From assembly GCA_965205925.1 (NCBI GenBank), contig OZ242183.1, forward strand, positions 1-64,000: a stretch of 64,000 nt of DNA, given 5' to 3'. This DNA is from CAYRJD01 sp965205925. GTDB lineage: Bacteria > Actinomycetota > Acidimicrobiia > Acidimicrobiales > Poriferisodalaceae. Shown here one piece after another: positions 17,292 through 26,072 of the stretch. Under the pieces are notes generated by a model. The model did not search any database. It saw only the letters and a program-made list of their open reading frames with translations, and was not told where the DNA came from. How positions within the stretch are numbered: the stretch's first letter is position 1; every line of letters begins with the position of its first letter. Both the position numbers and the translations under genes were made by a program.

Positions 17292-18566
17292 TTATGCCTG
17301 GGCATTAGCTATTGCATTAGTCACGGAGCGGCGTCCGGCTTGATCCGCTGCTACAACGGCTTCGACGCTGTTGCAAGGTTGTCCGTCGTATGCGTCGAGG
17401 GCGCCATCAAGTAGTTCAGCGATGCGGTGCCAGGCGATTGCTCCGTCTAGGAAGGCTGCAACCGCAGCTTCGTTTGCTCCGTTTAGCCAGGCCGGTGCGG
17501 TTTGCCCAGCTCGCCCAGCCGCTGTTGCGAGGTCTAGACAGCGAAAAGTGTCGCGATCTGGAGTTGAGAATTCGAGTGGGCTAAGTGCGGCCCAATCAAT
17601 AGCACCGAACGCAACGCCTAGCCGATGCGGATACGCCAGGGCGTAACCGATAGGCAGGCGCATATCTGGCAAGGAAAGCTGAGCCAGAGTGGCTCCATCG
17701 CTGAAGGTAACCATTGAGTGCACCACCGACTGTGGATGGATAACGACTTCTATGTTGTCGTAACTCACTCCAAACAGCTCGTGAGCCTCTATTACTTCTA
17801 GGCCTTTGTTCATGAGAGTTGAGGAGTCGACGGTGATCTTGGGTCCCATCTGCCAGGTGGGGTGCGCTAGAGCATCTTCGACTGTTACCGACGAAAGCTG
17901 GTCGGTTGTGCGTCCCAAAAAAGGTCCGCCACTTGCGGTGAGAACCAGTTGAGACAGTCCAGGTTGGTCAGGCTGAGGCTTGGCACTGTTCGGGCTCAGG
18001 CTTAAGTTGAAAGCTTGGTTTAGGCATTGGTGTAGTGCGCAGTGCTCGCTGTCGACCGGAATGATCTCCGCTCCCGGAATGGATCTGAGCGGCTGACAGA
18101 GCGGTCCGGCCGCAATCAAACTCTCCTTGTTGGCGAGCGCTAAGCGTTTGCCAGCTTGCAATGCCGCCAGCGTTATGTCCAGCCCAGCAAAACCGACCAC
18201 ACCGTTGACAACCACGTCGGCTGTTGTCGCCAAGGCTGCTAACGAGCCTTGGCCAACAAGTATCTCTGGTGGTCTTGTTGTGGGCTGTGCTGTCGTGGAT
18301 TGCGCCACGGTGCCTTGCACTGCAGTGTCTTGCCGCAAATACTCACTCAGTTCGTTGGCTGCCACATCGGTTTCGACTGCTACTAGCTCAGGCTCGAATA
18401 GTTTTGTCTGGCTAGCTAGAAGTTCGGTCGAGCGGACGGCACTTAGCGCGACAACTTCATACATCTGGTCAGAATCCGTGCGGGCGTTAGCCGCGGCGAT
18501 TACCTCAAGAGTCTGTGTGCCAATTGAGCCAGTTGAACCTAAGACCGCGACTTTGATCGCTGTCAT
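17292..18566 (-). CDS. dxr: 1-deoxy-D-xylulose 5-phosphate reductoisomerase
   Basis: A 424-residue DXR (IspC), first committed enzyme of the MEP pathway. The NADPH loop is VLGSTGSIGTQTLEVI at the N-terminus. ALANKESLIAAG and PVDSEHCALHQCL give the metal and substrate residues. A mid-protein signature is KITVDSSTLMNKGLEVIEAH. The active-site loop carries HPQSVVHSMV. A small insertion rich in Thr/Gln/Pro lies near residue 90-100. It is 11 nt downstream of cdsA. Confidence 0.97.
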   Translation of the reverse strand: MTAIKVAVLGSTGSIGTQTLEVIAAANARTDSDQMYEVVALSAVRSTELLASQTKLFEPELVAVETDVAANELSEYLRQDTAVQGTVAQSTTAQPTTRPPEILVGQGSLAALATTADVVVNGVVGFAGLDITLAALQAGKRLALANKESLIAAGPLCQPLRSIPGAEIIPVDSEHCALHQCLNQAFNLSLSPNSAKPQPDQPGLSQLVLTASGGPFLGRTTDQLSSVTVEDALAHPTWQMGPKITVDSSTLMNKGLEVIEAHELFGVSYDNIEVVIHPQSVVHSMVTFSDGATLAQLSLPDMRLPIGYALAYPHRLGVAFGAIDWAALSPLEFSTPDRDTFRCLDLATAAGRAGQTAPAWLNGANEAAVAAFLDGAIAWHRIAELLDGALDAYDGQPCNSVEAVVAADQAGRRSVTNAIANAQA

Positions 18567-18577
18567 GAAATCGGTAG

Positions 18578-19918
18578 CTAGCCGAGCAAGTAGTCAGACA
18601 CGTAGTACACGGCTGGCAACACAAATAGCAGGGCGTCGAAGCGGTCTAGCACTCCCCCGTGTCCTGGCAGCACCGTGCCCATGTCTTTGACTTGCATGTC
18701 TCGTTTGATGAGCGACTGGCTTAAGTCACCTAACGGTGCGGCTATCGCAATGGCTACGGCAAGCCAGACGGCATCAAACAGATTGTCGGTGAACGGGAAA
18801 ATACCAGGAAAGCGGTACAGCACAAGCGAAGTGATGACCGCGCTTAGCGCCACCCCACCGATGAGACCTTCAACGGTTTTGTGCGGGCTAACGCGATATG
18901 CCAGCCGAGTTTGACCGGTGGTGGAGCCGATGACGTAGCCCAACACGTCGTAAGCGACGGTGCCGGTGACTGCGGCGATTAGCACAGCATCTCCGTGTGG
19001 CTCTCTCAATATCAGTGCCGCAAAAGAACCCAATCCGCCTATCCACGCGATGCCCATGGCGGTAGCAGCGAAGTTTGCGGTGGGATGTTCGTATTCAACC
19101 CCAAACAGGAACCAGAGAAATCCCGCCACAACAATCAGTGCGCCTACCAGCGGGTATGCCTCTAATCCGCGCCAATACACCGCTCCGACTAGCCCGGCGA
19201 CGCCGGCGAGACCTAGAAAGGTGGCAGGACGGTATCCGACGGAGCGAGCAACTCCGAAGAACTCGGCTACGCCTATCACTAACAGCAATGCCACGAGCAC
19301 AACCACTACGGCGCGGCCGGCACTGAGAGCGCCAAAAAATACCGCTCCAAGAATGAGGCCAACAGCGACGGCAGCCATGACGTTGCGGCCGGGGTGTTCG
19401 TCTTGGTCTAGCTCAGGTGTTTGGTGAACCGAGCGGGAGTCTGCAACGTCGTCGGAGACTGGTGTTTGGAAATCTTGGCTGCCTTCACGCCATTGTGCTG
19501 GAGCTTCTAGATCGGTCCAGGTTTCCCAGTTTTCGTCGCTGAGAGTAGGTGAGGTACCTGTGATGTCTGGAACAGGGTCGGTTGGAGCGGGATCGGCAGG
19601 AGTAGTGCTGGCTGGCGCGCCGTTCTCTAGAGATGCTTGCAACTCGTTTGAATCCATTACAGAAGTGACCGTCGCGGGGTCTACGTAAGGCTCGTCAGGA
19701 TCGACATTGGCGGCTGACTGCGCAGCGGCAGCACGCTCTCGTTCTTGGGCTTCAATCAGTCGTGGATCATCGGGTAACTGTGGGAACAGCCTTGAACCGC
19801 CGCGTGGTGGCGGAGTTTCAGATGCCGAGCTTGGGTCTGCGTTCGCGTCGGTTTGCTGTTCAGGCTGTGCTTGTTCAGGCTGTCCAGCTTGTTCGTCTGG
19901 CCTATTTGGGTCGCTCAT
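18578..19918 (-). CDS. cdsA: Phosphatidate cytidylyltransferase with long soluble N-terminus
   Basis: A 446-residue CdsA that makes CDP-diacylglycerol for phospholipid synthesis in the membrane. Multiple membrane segments occupy about residues 175-446. The family signature near the C-terminus is clear (KDMGTVLPGHGGVLDRFD). The first 170 residues are a Pro/Glu/Asp-rich cytoplasmic extension, so the protein is much longer than the usual 270-300. The start overlaps the frr stop by 4 nt, and dxr follows. Confidence 0.94.
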   Translation of the reverse strand: MSDPNRPDEQAGQPEQAQPEQQTDANADPSSASETPPPRGGSRLFPQLPDDPRLIEAQERERAAAAQSAANVDPDEPYVDPATVTSVMDSNELQASLENGAPASTTPADPAPTDPVPDITGTSPTLSDENWETWTDLEAPAQWREGSQDFQTPVSDDVADSRSVHQTPELDQDEHPGRNVMAAVAVGLILGAVFFGALSAGRAVVVVLVALLLVIGVAEFFGVARSVGYRPATFLGLAGVAGLVGAVYWRGLEAYPLVGALIVVAGFLWFLFGVEYEHPTANFAATAMGIAWIGGLGSFAALILREPHGDAVLIAAVTGTVAYDVLGYVIGSTTGQTRLAYRVSPHKTVEGLIGGVALSAVITSLVLYRFPGIFPFTDNLFDAVWLAVAIAIAAPLGDLSQSLIKRDMQVKDMGTVLPGHGGVLDRFDALLFVLPAVYYVSDYLLG

Positions 19919-20481
19919 ATTTCCAACAACTCTTGTTCTTTAGCGGCGAGCGCTTTGTCTAAATCAGCCACAGAGGAGTTCGTCTCTTGATCTAATCGTT
20001 GCTCATACCGGGCTTTGTCATCTGAGGAAATGTCTTTTTCCTTCTCTAGCTCTTCTAAGTCGTTGCGCGTACTTCGGCGCACATTGCGAATAACAACTTT
20101 GCCATCTTCGGCCATCTGTTTGACAACCTTGACTAGTTCTTTACGACGATCCTCAGTTAGCGGCGGAAAAGCCAGCCTCACCACCGTGCCGTCATCGGCC
20201 GGATTGACTCCTAGATCGGAGTTGCGGACGGCCTTGACTATTTCCGACATAGCCTCCTTGTCAAACGGCTGAATCACTAACAAGCGGGCCTCGGGTACTG
20301 CAAAAGATGCCAACTGCTGCAACGGAACTTTCGACCCGTAGTAATCAACCTGCAGCTTCTCCACTAGCGCCGGAGTGGCGCGGCCTGTACGCACTGTTGC
20401 GAACTCTGATAGTGAGTGCGCTACGGCTTGAGCCATGCGCTCCTGAGCATCAGAGCACACCTCCTCAGCGAGATTGCTCAC
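19915..20481 (-). CDS. frr: Ribosome recycling factor
   Basis: A 188-residue RRF that splits post-termination ribosomes with EF-G. Characteristic segments are FATVRTGRATPALVEKLQVDYYG and, at the C-terminus, RNVRRSTRNDLEELEKEKDI. Length matches the family. It overlaps pyrH by 4 nt upstream and cdsA by 4 nt downstream, suggesting translational coupling across the three genes. Confidence 0.97.
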   Translation of the reverse strand: MSNLAEEVCSDAQERMAQAVAHSLSEFATVRTGRATPALVEKLQVDYYGSKVPLQQLASFAVPEARLLVIQPFDKEAMSEIVKAVRNSDLGVNPADDGTVVRLAFPPLTEDRRKELVKVVKQMAEDGKVVIRNVRRSTRNDLEELEKEKDISSDDKARYEQRLDQETNSSVADLDKALAAKEQELLEI

Positions 20482-21251
20482 CTCACCAGCGTACCTAACG
20501 GCTCTCCCTCAACTACCGCACGGAAGCTGCCCGGCGAAAGGAGGTCGAAGACCACGATTGGCATGTTGTTGTCTTTACAAACGGCGATAGCTGCTGCATC
20601 CATGACCGCTAGCTCACGCGAAAGCACCTCCAAAAACTGTACCTCATTCAGCATTTCTGCTGATGGGTCAATCTTTGGGTCGGATGTGTGCACGCCTGCT
20701 ACGCCGGAATGTGTGCCCTTTAGCACAACGTCTACTTCAAGTTCGGCGGCTCTTAAAGCGGCTGCAGTATCGGTGGTGAAATAGGGATTGCCGGTACCTG
20801 CTGCCAAGATGACCACGCGGCCCTTGCTTAGATGGCTGACAGCTCGGCGGCGGATGTACGGCTCAGCGACCTGCGCCATGCCGATGGCTGTCATCACTCG
20901 GGTCGGTACATCTTGGCGCTCAAGTGAGTCTTGCAGCGCTAGCGCGTTGATGACTGTGGCAAGCATTCCCATGTAGTCGGACTGGGCTCGATCCATTGAA
21001 CGGCCATGACCAGAGTTACCTCGCCAGATGTTGCCGCCACCCACAACAATGGCTACCCCAACCTTCATATTTTGCGAAACCTCGGCTATTTCGGAGGCAA
21101 GCTGATCGACGATCTTGGGGTTGATGCTTTCATCGCCAGATCCTTTAGCGAGTGCTTCGCCGGAGAGTTTTAAAACAACACGCTTCGGGGCAGTTTCATC
21201 GGACCAACGACGAGGGCGGTCGCTCGGGGCAGTAGCGGGTTTAGTCGGCAT
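20478..21251 (-). CDS. pyrH: UMP kinase
   Basis: A 257-residue PyrH, amino-acid-kinase fold, phosphorylating UMP to UDP. Signatures are VVLKLSGEAL, AIVVGGGNIWRG and ILAAGTGNPYFTTDTAAALRA. The first 20 residues are an extra Pro/Arg-rich stretch. No Shine-Dalgarno precedes the ATG at 21251; instead two exact 18-bp tandem copies lie immediately upstream. Order rpsB-tsf-pyrH-frr is standard. Confidence 0.97.
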   Translation of the reverse strand: MPTKPATAPSDRPRRWSDETAPKRVVLKLSGEALAKGSGDESINPKIVDQLASEIAEVSQNMKVGVAIVVGGGNIWRGNSGHGRSMDRAQSDYMGMLATVINALALQDSLERQDVPTRVMTAIGMAQVAEPYIRRRAVSHLSKGRVVILAAGTGNPYFTTDTAAALRAAELEVDVVLKGTHSGVAGVHTSDPKIDPSAEMLNEVQFLEVLSRELAVMDAAAIAVCKDNNMPIVVFDLLSPGSFRAVVEGEPLGTLVR

Positions 21252-21252
21252 T

Positions 21253-21288
21253 GCTAGTTAGCAAAGTTAGGCTAGTTAGCAAAGTTAG
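21253..21288 (-). repeat. Perfect 18-bp tandem duplication upstream of pyrH
   Basis: Positions 21253-21270 and 21271-21288 are identical 18-bp copies abutting the pyrH start codon at 21251. They fill the place where a ribosome site would be expected, and neither copy contains a purine-rich Shine-Dalgarno on the minus strand. Confidence 0.9.
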
Positions 21289-21362
21289 TTGCTTGGCTGA
21301 GCTAGCTCGTGATTGACTACTTTCGCGTCGCGGCTGCGTGGATTGCAGCAGCGGCACCGGAG

Positions 21363-22178
21363 CTAGGCGCCTATCTCGATTTGCGCGAATCGCTTGAGAG
21401 TGGCGTCGCCCAGCACGTCGATAACGGTTTGCTTTTCGTCTTTCACAAACTTTTGCTCCAGCAAGACGTTTTCACGGTAGAACCCGTTCAGGCGGCCTTC
21501 GATGATTTTGGGCAGCGCGGCTTCGGGTTTTCCCTCGTTGCGACTAATTGCTTCCAGGGTGACGCGTTCTTGTTCAACAATCTTGGCCGGGATTTCTTCG
21601 CGGGTCATGTACCTCGGTCGGTTGCTGGCGATGTGCAGCGCAAGGTCGTGAGCAATGTCGCTGTTGCCGCCGTTAAGTTCGACCAACACGGCATTTACAC
21701 CACGACCGTTCTGTTGATGAACATAAACATCTAGCACCATGTCGGCAGCGTCTGCTTCGAAGCGCTGCACGTCGCCGATTTCTATGTTTTCTTTGTGAGT
21801 TACTTTGAGCTCGTCAATGGCTGACTGCTTGGCGGAGACAGCATCTGCGCCGTCGGCCAGCACCGCTTTCAGCAGGTCTTGGGCTAGCTCACCGAAGGCA
21901 GGAGACTTAGCTACAAAGTCGGTTTCGCAACGCAGCTCTACAATGGCGCCAACCTTGCCGCCGTCGGAAGTTTCGCTTATCTCGCCAATCACGAGGCCGT
22001 CTCTGTTTTCGCGATCGGAGCGGGTAGCGGACTTGGCAAGTCCGGTCTCTCGCAACATCTGGGCGGCGGCTTCGGCATCTCCGTCACAACTGGTCAGTGC
22101 GTTCTTAGCGTCCATCATTCCAGCACCGGTTGCACGGCGCAGCTCTTGCACGTCAGTGGCGGTGAAATTGGCTGCCAT
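21363..22178 (-). CDS. tsf: Elongation factor Ts
   Basis: A 271-residue EF-Ts, the nucleotide exchange factor for EF-Tu. The N-terminal UBA-like domain carries VQELRRATGAGMMDAKNAL. The dimerisation core follows with VGAIVELRCETDFVA. I chose the ATG at 22178, directly after the rpsB stop; the frame stays open further upstream inside rpsB but without EF-Ts character. The C-terminus keeps the usual GFYRENVLLEQ segment. It ends 110 nt before pyrH. Confidence 0.96.
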   Translation of the reverse strand: MAANFTATDVQELRRATGAGMMDAKNALTSCDGDAEAAAQMLRETGLAKSATRSDRENRDGLVIGEISETSDGGKVGAIVELRCETDFVAKSPAFGELAQDLLKAVLADGADAVSAKQSAIDELKVTHKENIEIGDVQRFEADAADMVLDVYVHQQNGRGVNAVLVELNGGNSDIAHDLALHIASNRPRYMTREEIPAKIVEQERVTLEAISRNEGKPEAALPKIIEGRLNGFYRENVLLEQKFVKDEKQTVIDVLGDATLKRFAQIEIGA

Positions 22179-22179
22179 G

Positions 22180-23112
22180 TCAGGCCTTTGACGCGGTTGA
22201 CTCGCTGGAGAGATCGTCTTTGGGCTCTTCAGCAAAACTTCGGGCGGCCATATCTGGAACCTTCGCAGCCGCGGCAGCTTTTTCAGCCTGTTCGGCGGCG
22301 ATACGTGCCTCACGAACGGAGGCCTCTTCCGAGGCAGCCTTAGCAGCAGCCGCTTGCTCGGCTTCGATGCGGGCGGTTACTTCGGGCGAACGATTGGTCG
22401 GAGCGGTAACAATGCCTGCTCGCTGTGCCATAAAGCGACCTTCGTGTGCTGCATCGGCAATGACACGGCACAACAGTTGTGTGCTGCGGATGGAATCGTC
22501 GTTACCTGGTATGACGTAATCGATTGTGTCTGGGTCGCTGTCGGAGTCGGCCACTGCCACTACCGGCAAACCAAGTCGGTTTGACTCAGCCACCGCAATG
22601 TGCTCTTTGGGTGTGTCCAACACGAACACGACATCTGGCAGCTTGGACATGTTGCGGATGCCATTCAGGTTGCGTTGCAGCTTGGCTAGCTCGCGCAAAT
22701 GCAGGAGTGCCTCTTTTTTGGGCATGTTTTCGAAGTCGCCTGCGCGCTTCATCCTTTCGTATTCGAGCATCTTGTCAACTCGGCCTCGAATGGTTCGGAA
22801 GTTTGTAAGCAAGCCACCCAGCCAGCGCTGATTTATGTAGGGCATGGCACACGCTTCGGCGTAGCTTTTGATGGGAGCTTGTGCTTGACGTTTAGTGCCT
22901 ACGAACAGGACAACGCCGCCTTTGGCAACGGTGTCGCGCACAAAGCAATAGGCGCCTTCAACAAGGCTCAGCGTCTGCTGGAGATCGATGATGTAGATGC
23001 CGTTGCGTTCGCCCGACAAGTAGCGCTCCATTTTGGGATTCCAGCGGCGGGTTTGGTGGCCGAAATGAACTCCCGCTTTTAGCAGGTCAGACATGGTGAC
23101 GACAGCAGCCAT
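22180..23112 (-). CDS. rpsB: 30S ribosomal protein S2
   Basis: A 310-residue S2. Signatures are LLKAGVHFGHQTRRWNPKM near the start, GVVLFVGTKRQAQ and PVVAVADSDSDPDTIDYVIPGND. The core is normal; the C-terminal 70 residues are an Ala/Glu-rich, probably helical extension common in actinobacteria. A strong GAGGAGGAG site precedes the ATG. That site lies at the edge of a potential long-range base-paired structure in the leader. tsf follows after 1 nt. Confidence 0.97.
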   Translation of the reverse strand: MAAVVTMSDLLKAGVHFGHQTRRWNPKMERYLSGERNGIYIIDLQQTLSLVEGAYCFVRDTVAKGGVVLFVGTKRQAQAPIKSYAEACAMPYINQRWLGGLLTNFRTIRGRVDKMLEYERMKRAGDFENMPKKEALLHLRELAKLQRNLNGIRNMSKLPDVVFVLDTPKEHIAVAESNRLGLPVVAVADSDSDPDTIDYVIPGNDDSIRSTQLLCRVIADAAHEGRFMAQRAGIVTAPTNRSPEVTARIEAEQAAAAKAASEEASVREARIAAEQAEKAAAAAKVPDMAARSFAEEPKDDLSSESTASKA

Positions 23113-23123
23113 CTATTTCTCCT

Positions 23124-23229
23124 CCTCACGGTTATTTGCTAAGTCGGGGGCGACACCGTTGACTAGTTGTTGGCTTTGCGTTTTTGGCAGAGCCGTCTAG
23201 TGCTTGGGTGACCGTGAGGTCGCTCCGAC
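23124..23229 (-). promoter_or_regulatory. Candidate rpsB leader regulatory RNA (pseudoknot-like)
   Basis: In the leader on the minus strand CCTCACGGT (complement of 23211-23219) can pair perfectly over 9 bp with ACCGTGAGG (complement of 23124-23132), which touches the rpsB Shine-Dalgarno. A second helix pairs GTCGG/CCGAC and GCGAC/GTCGC (23219-23229 with 23143-23154). The arms alternate, so the helices would form a pseudoknot or exclude each other. S2 autoregulatory leaders with pseudoknots are known in gammaproteobacteria; equivalence here is inference. Confidence 0.5.
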
Positions 23230-23295
23230 TGAAATAGGGGATAAAAGGGTCGAGTGGTGGATGTAGTAGCGGATATGAATCCGCCGGAAGTGTAG

Positions 23296-23886
23296 TCAGA
23301 CAAGCAGCACTAACCGCACTGGTGGTCGTCTGGTTGGTATGAGTCGGGACCGTCTCGCTGCGTCGCGTGAACTGTCAGTGGTGTTAAATGTGTCTGCATC
23401 AGAGCTGGGCGGTGAGCGGGGTGGAAAGATCAGCTCCGGGTCGAGGTAGATGTCACCGCGACGGATTCCAACGTGCAGCGTCTTGTAAGTGGTGCCTAAG
23501 ACTTCACCTGCTCGTACACGCGCGCCTTTACGAACACCACTTTGGGTAGCGATGGTTAGAACTCCTGAATAAGAGGTGCGCAAGCCGTCCGCATGCGAAA
23601 CGGTTACGTGTAAACGTCCACCGACCTGACCGGCGAAGGTAACGATGCCATCGCCAGCCGCCCAAAAAGTGGAGCCATGATGCGTGGAGAACTCAAGGCC
23701 TCGATTGCCGGGACCGTAGCGGCTTTTGGGTGGGCGGAACGGATCGATGATGGTGCCATTTACGGGCCAGATGTAGGTATTGGGAGGTGGTTGCACGCCT
23801 TGTTGCGGATGCGTTTGTTGCGTGGGTGCCCAATGAACAAGAGAGATCACCGCTAGCGCAAGCGGGACAAGAGCAGGAGCTATCAA
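23296..23886 (-). CDS. LytM/M23-domain protein with altered metal ligands
   Basis: A 196-residue exported or membrane-anchored protein: hydrophobic N-terminus (residues 2-19), Pro/Gln-rich linker, then an M23-like domain from about residue 40. The fold pattern is clear: GDGIVTFAGQVGGRLHVTVSH, GVRKGARVRAGEVLG and TLHVGIRRGDIYLDP. In active M23 enzymes the first ligands form H-x3-D in a context such as HRGxD; here residues 61-65 read NRGLE, so His becomes Asn and Asp becomes Glu. Only the distal His138 is kept. It is more likely a non-catalytic LytM factor that binds or activates other hydrolases than an endopeptidase. It lies divergent from xerC and upstream of rpsB. Confidence 0.85.
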   Translation of the reverse strand: MIAPALVPLALAVISLVHWAPTQQTHPQQGVQPPPNTYIWPVNGTIIDPFRPPKSRYGPGNRGLEFSTHHGSTFWAAGDGIVTFAGQVGGRLHVTVSHADGLRTSYSGVLTIATQSGVRKGARVRAGEVLGTTYKTLHVGIRRGDIYLDPELIFPPRSPPSSDADTFNTTDSSRDAARRSRLIPTRRPPVRLVLLV

Positions 23887-23899
23887 CGAGATCTACCTA

Positions 23900-23928
23900 C
23901 TCGTTTATTGCTCGTTTATTGCTCGTTT
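23900..23928. repeat. 11-bp tandem repeat in the M23/xerC divergent spacer
   Basis: The unit CTCGTTTATTG occurs twice exactly (23900-23910, 23911-23921) followed by a partial third copy to 23928. It lies in the 83-bp spacer between two divergent genes, so it may overlap promoter elements. Confidence 0.8.
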
Positions 23929-23969
23929 GCATGTTTACCCCAAGCAAAGCAATCGGTACCTTGAGTTGA

Positions 23970-24899
23970 GTGGAACAAGGTGCTCTGGGTACTAACGCAC
24001 GAGATGAGGTGTGGCGAATAGACGAGTTCATAACCAGCCTCACCGCCGCCAGCGAAGCCACGAAGATCGCCTATCGCGATGACATGACTCGGTTTGTGGT
24101 GTGGGCGGAGCGCGGCAGCATCGCTGAACCTGAATCGGTTACCCGCCTCAGCTTGCGGCGCTACATCGCTTATCTGACAACTCGCTCGTATGCGCGACGA
24201 ACGATTGCTCGAAGAGCCTCCAGCCTGCGGCGCTATTTCCGCTGGTTGCTGCGGCTCGGCAACATTGAGGTAAATCCTGCTGCCGACTTGAGCACGCCGA
24301 TACGCGGTGGTCGTCTGCCAACGATTTTGAGCACGTCCGAAGTCACTGACATGTTGGGCGATACCGACGATTTTGCTCCTACTGACCCTTTGGTTCTGCG
24401 TGACTTGATGGTGCTTGAGGTGATGTATGGCAGTGGTTTGCGTGTGGGCGAGTTTTGTGGCCTGAATGCGAGCGATTTTCAGCTCGGTATGGAAAATTTG
24501 ATTGTCATGGGCAAAGGATCGAAGCAGCGGAGATTGCCGCTGAGCGAGCCGTCGCAACGCTTGCTGACTGCCTGGCACAACGGCGGGTCGCGGTCTTTTG
24601 ATGTGGACGTAATGGGAACTAATGCGGTGCGCGACGAACATGCGCTGGTGGTGAATCGTCGTGGCAATCGGATAACCAGTAGCAACATTCGACGAATACT
24701 TGACGAGCGATCTTCGACCCCGACTCATCCGCATGCACTGCGGCATTCGTTTGCTACGCACTTGCTTGATGGTGATGCTGACCTGCGAGTGGTGCAGGAG
24801 CTTTTGGGGCATGTGAGCTTGTCGACCACCCAGATCTACACGCACGTCAGCCGAGAGCAGTTGCGAAAGGTATATGGCATTTCCCATCCGCGTGCTTAG
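23970..24899 (+). CDS. xerC: Tyrosine recombinase XerC-like
   Basis: A 309-residue tyrosine recombinase, most likely acting in chromosome dimer resolution. An N-terminal SAM-like core-binding domain (about 12-100) precedes the catalytic domain. The full catalytic set is visible: Arg158 (YGSGLRVGE), Lys at 182 or 185, His255 and Arg258 (HALRHSFATH), His281 (LLGHVSLSTTQIYTH) and nucleophile Tyr290. The GTG start at 23970 has only a weak ribosome site. Being next to dprA and comM rather than integrase-associated genes supports a housekeeping role. Confidence 0.93.
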   Translation: MEQGALGTNARDEVWRIDEFITSLTAASEATKIAYRDDMTRFVVWAERGSIAEPESVTRLSLRRYIAYLTTRSYARRTIARRASSLRRYFRWLLRLGNIEVNPAADLSTPIRGGRLPTILSTSEVTDMLGDTDDFAPTDPLVLRDLMVLEVMYGSGLRVGEFCGLNASDFQLGMENLIVMGKGSKQRRLPLSEPSQRLLTAWHNGGSRSFDVDVMGTNAVRDEHALVVNRRGNRITSSNIRRILDERSSTPTHPHALRHSFATHLLDGDADLRVVQELLGHVSLSTTQIYTHVSREQLRKVYGISHPRA

Positions 24900-24902
24900 G
24901 GG

Positions 24903-26072
24903 TCATCGCACGCGCTCCCACCAGCCACCTGATTCGATCACCCAGCCACTTTGGTGCAGACGATCAAGCGTTAGTGCGACTTGAGCTAGCGAGTTTGGGG
25001 TATTGGCGTTGGTGATTAGTTCATCAATTGTGGCGGGACCTGCGATTAGCTGATCAAGCAACCTGGTCTCTTCCGGGCTGAGGTCCTTGGGGGTTGGTTT
25101 AATCACGGTTGACTGAGAGTTGAAAGGTAGCGAGCCGGGCGTTATGTCTAGGGCTAGCAAAATGTCTTCAACATTGCGCACCACCGCGCATCCGTCGGCT
25201 AGCAATGCGTTTGAGCCCTCAGAGCTACGAGAGGTCAACGGACCTGGCACTGCCATCACAGGCACGCCGCGTTCGGCTGCCTCATCAACGGTGTAAAACG
25301 ATCCACCGACTGGGCCGGATTCCACTACTATCACCACTTCGGCCAGAGCGGCAACGAGTCGGTTGCGTGCAGGGAAACGCCATTTACGCGGTGTGGCTCC
25401 CATCGGATACTCGCTCAACAAAGTGCCTGACGTTGCTATGTCGTGCCAGAGTTGAAAGTTGCTGGTCGGGTAGATCACGTCAAGCCCTGACGCCACTACG
25501 CCAATGACCACTCCCCCAGCTTGATGAGCGGCACGTTGAGCCTCACTGTCGATGCCGCTAGCTAAGCCAGATACAACCGTTACTCCTGCGTGAGCTAGTC
25601 CTTTGCCGAGGCGTTGGGCGACCGCTCTTCCGTAGCCGGTGCAACGTCTGGTCCCCACGATGGCAACGCGACGACTTTCATAGTCAACTGGGGCTCCTTT
25701 TCGGAACAGCATCGTTGGTGGCTCTGGATCGTTTTGCCATAGCGGGATTTTGGCAAGTTGTGTTGGGGTTTCTAAGTGAATGCCTGCCTGGCGATGGCTC
25801 TGAAGCAGATCATCGCCGTTAATTTTACGCAATGCGGTCGCCCAGGTGTGTAGGCGATCAACGGTTACGCCTTTGCAGTTGAGAAGTGCCACGAGTTGCG
25901 ATGGTTGCGGGTGACGCAAGGCGGTCAGTGCTTGTGTGGCGGTGCGCTCTGGTGCACAGTGAGTCTGGACGGTTGTATTAGGGTCGACTAGCAGAGCGCG
26001 CAGACGGGTGGGGCCGAGATCCTCAACGGAATGCAGTGCTAACAACGCAGCAAGCTCAGCGTCGTCGGGCAT
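24903..26072 (-). CDS. dprA: DNA-processing protein DprA (Smf)
   Basis: A 389-residue DprA that loads RecA on single-stranded DNA during transformation. The Rossmann-like core carries AIVGTRRCTGYGRAVA, GVTVVSGLASGIDSEAQRAA and AERGVPVMAVPGPLTSRSSEG. An N-terminal SAM-like part and a C-terminal winged-helix-like domain (LLDQLIAGPATIDELI) flank it. Its ATG overlaps the comM stop by one base (TAATG), implying coupling. It converges with xerC, 3 nt apart. Confidence 0.95.
   Translation of the reverse strand: MPDDAELAALLALHSVEDLGPTRLRALLVDPNTTVQTHCAPERTATQALTALRHPQPSQLVALLNCKGVTVDRLHTWATALRKINGDDLLQSHRQAGIHLETPTQLAKIPLWQNDPEPPTMLFRKGAPVDYESRRVAIVGTRRCTGYGRAVAQRLGKGLAHAGVTVVSGLASGIDSEAQRAAHQAGGVVIGVVASGLDVIYPTSNFQLWHDIATSGTLLSEYPMGATPRKWRFPARNRLVAALAEVVIVVESGPVGGSFYTVDEAAERGVPVMAVPGPLTSRSSEGSNALLADGCAVVRNVEDILLALDITPGSLPFNSQSTVIKPTPKDLSPEETRLLDQLIAGPATIDELITNANTPNSLAQVALTLDRLHQSGWVIESGGWWERVR

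Noticed and set aside
23916..24887. Long antisense open frame (323 codons, minus strand) across xerC
   Set aside because: It lies on the opposite strand of a gene with all tyrosine-recombinase catalytic residues and has no recognisable domain; it is a shadow frame.
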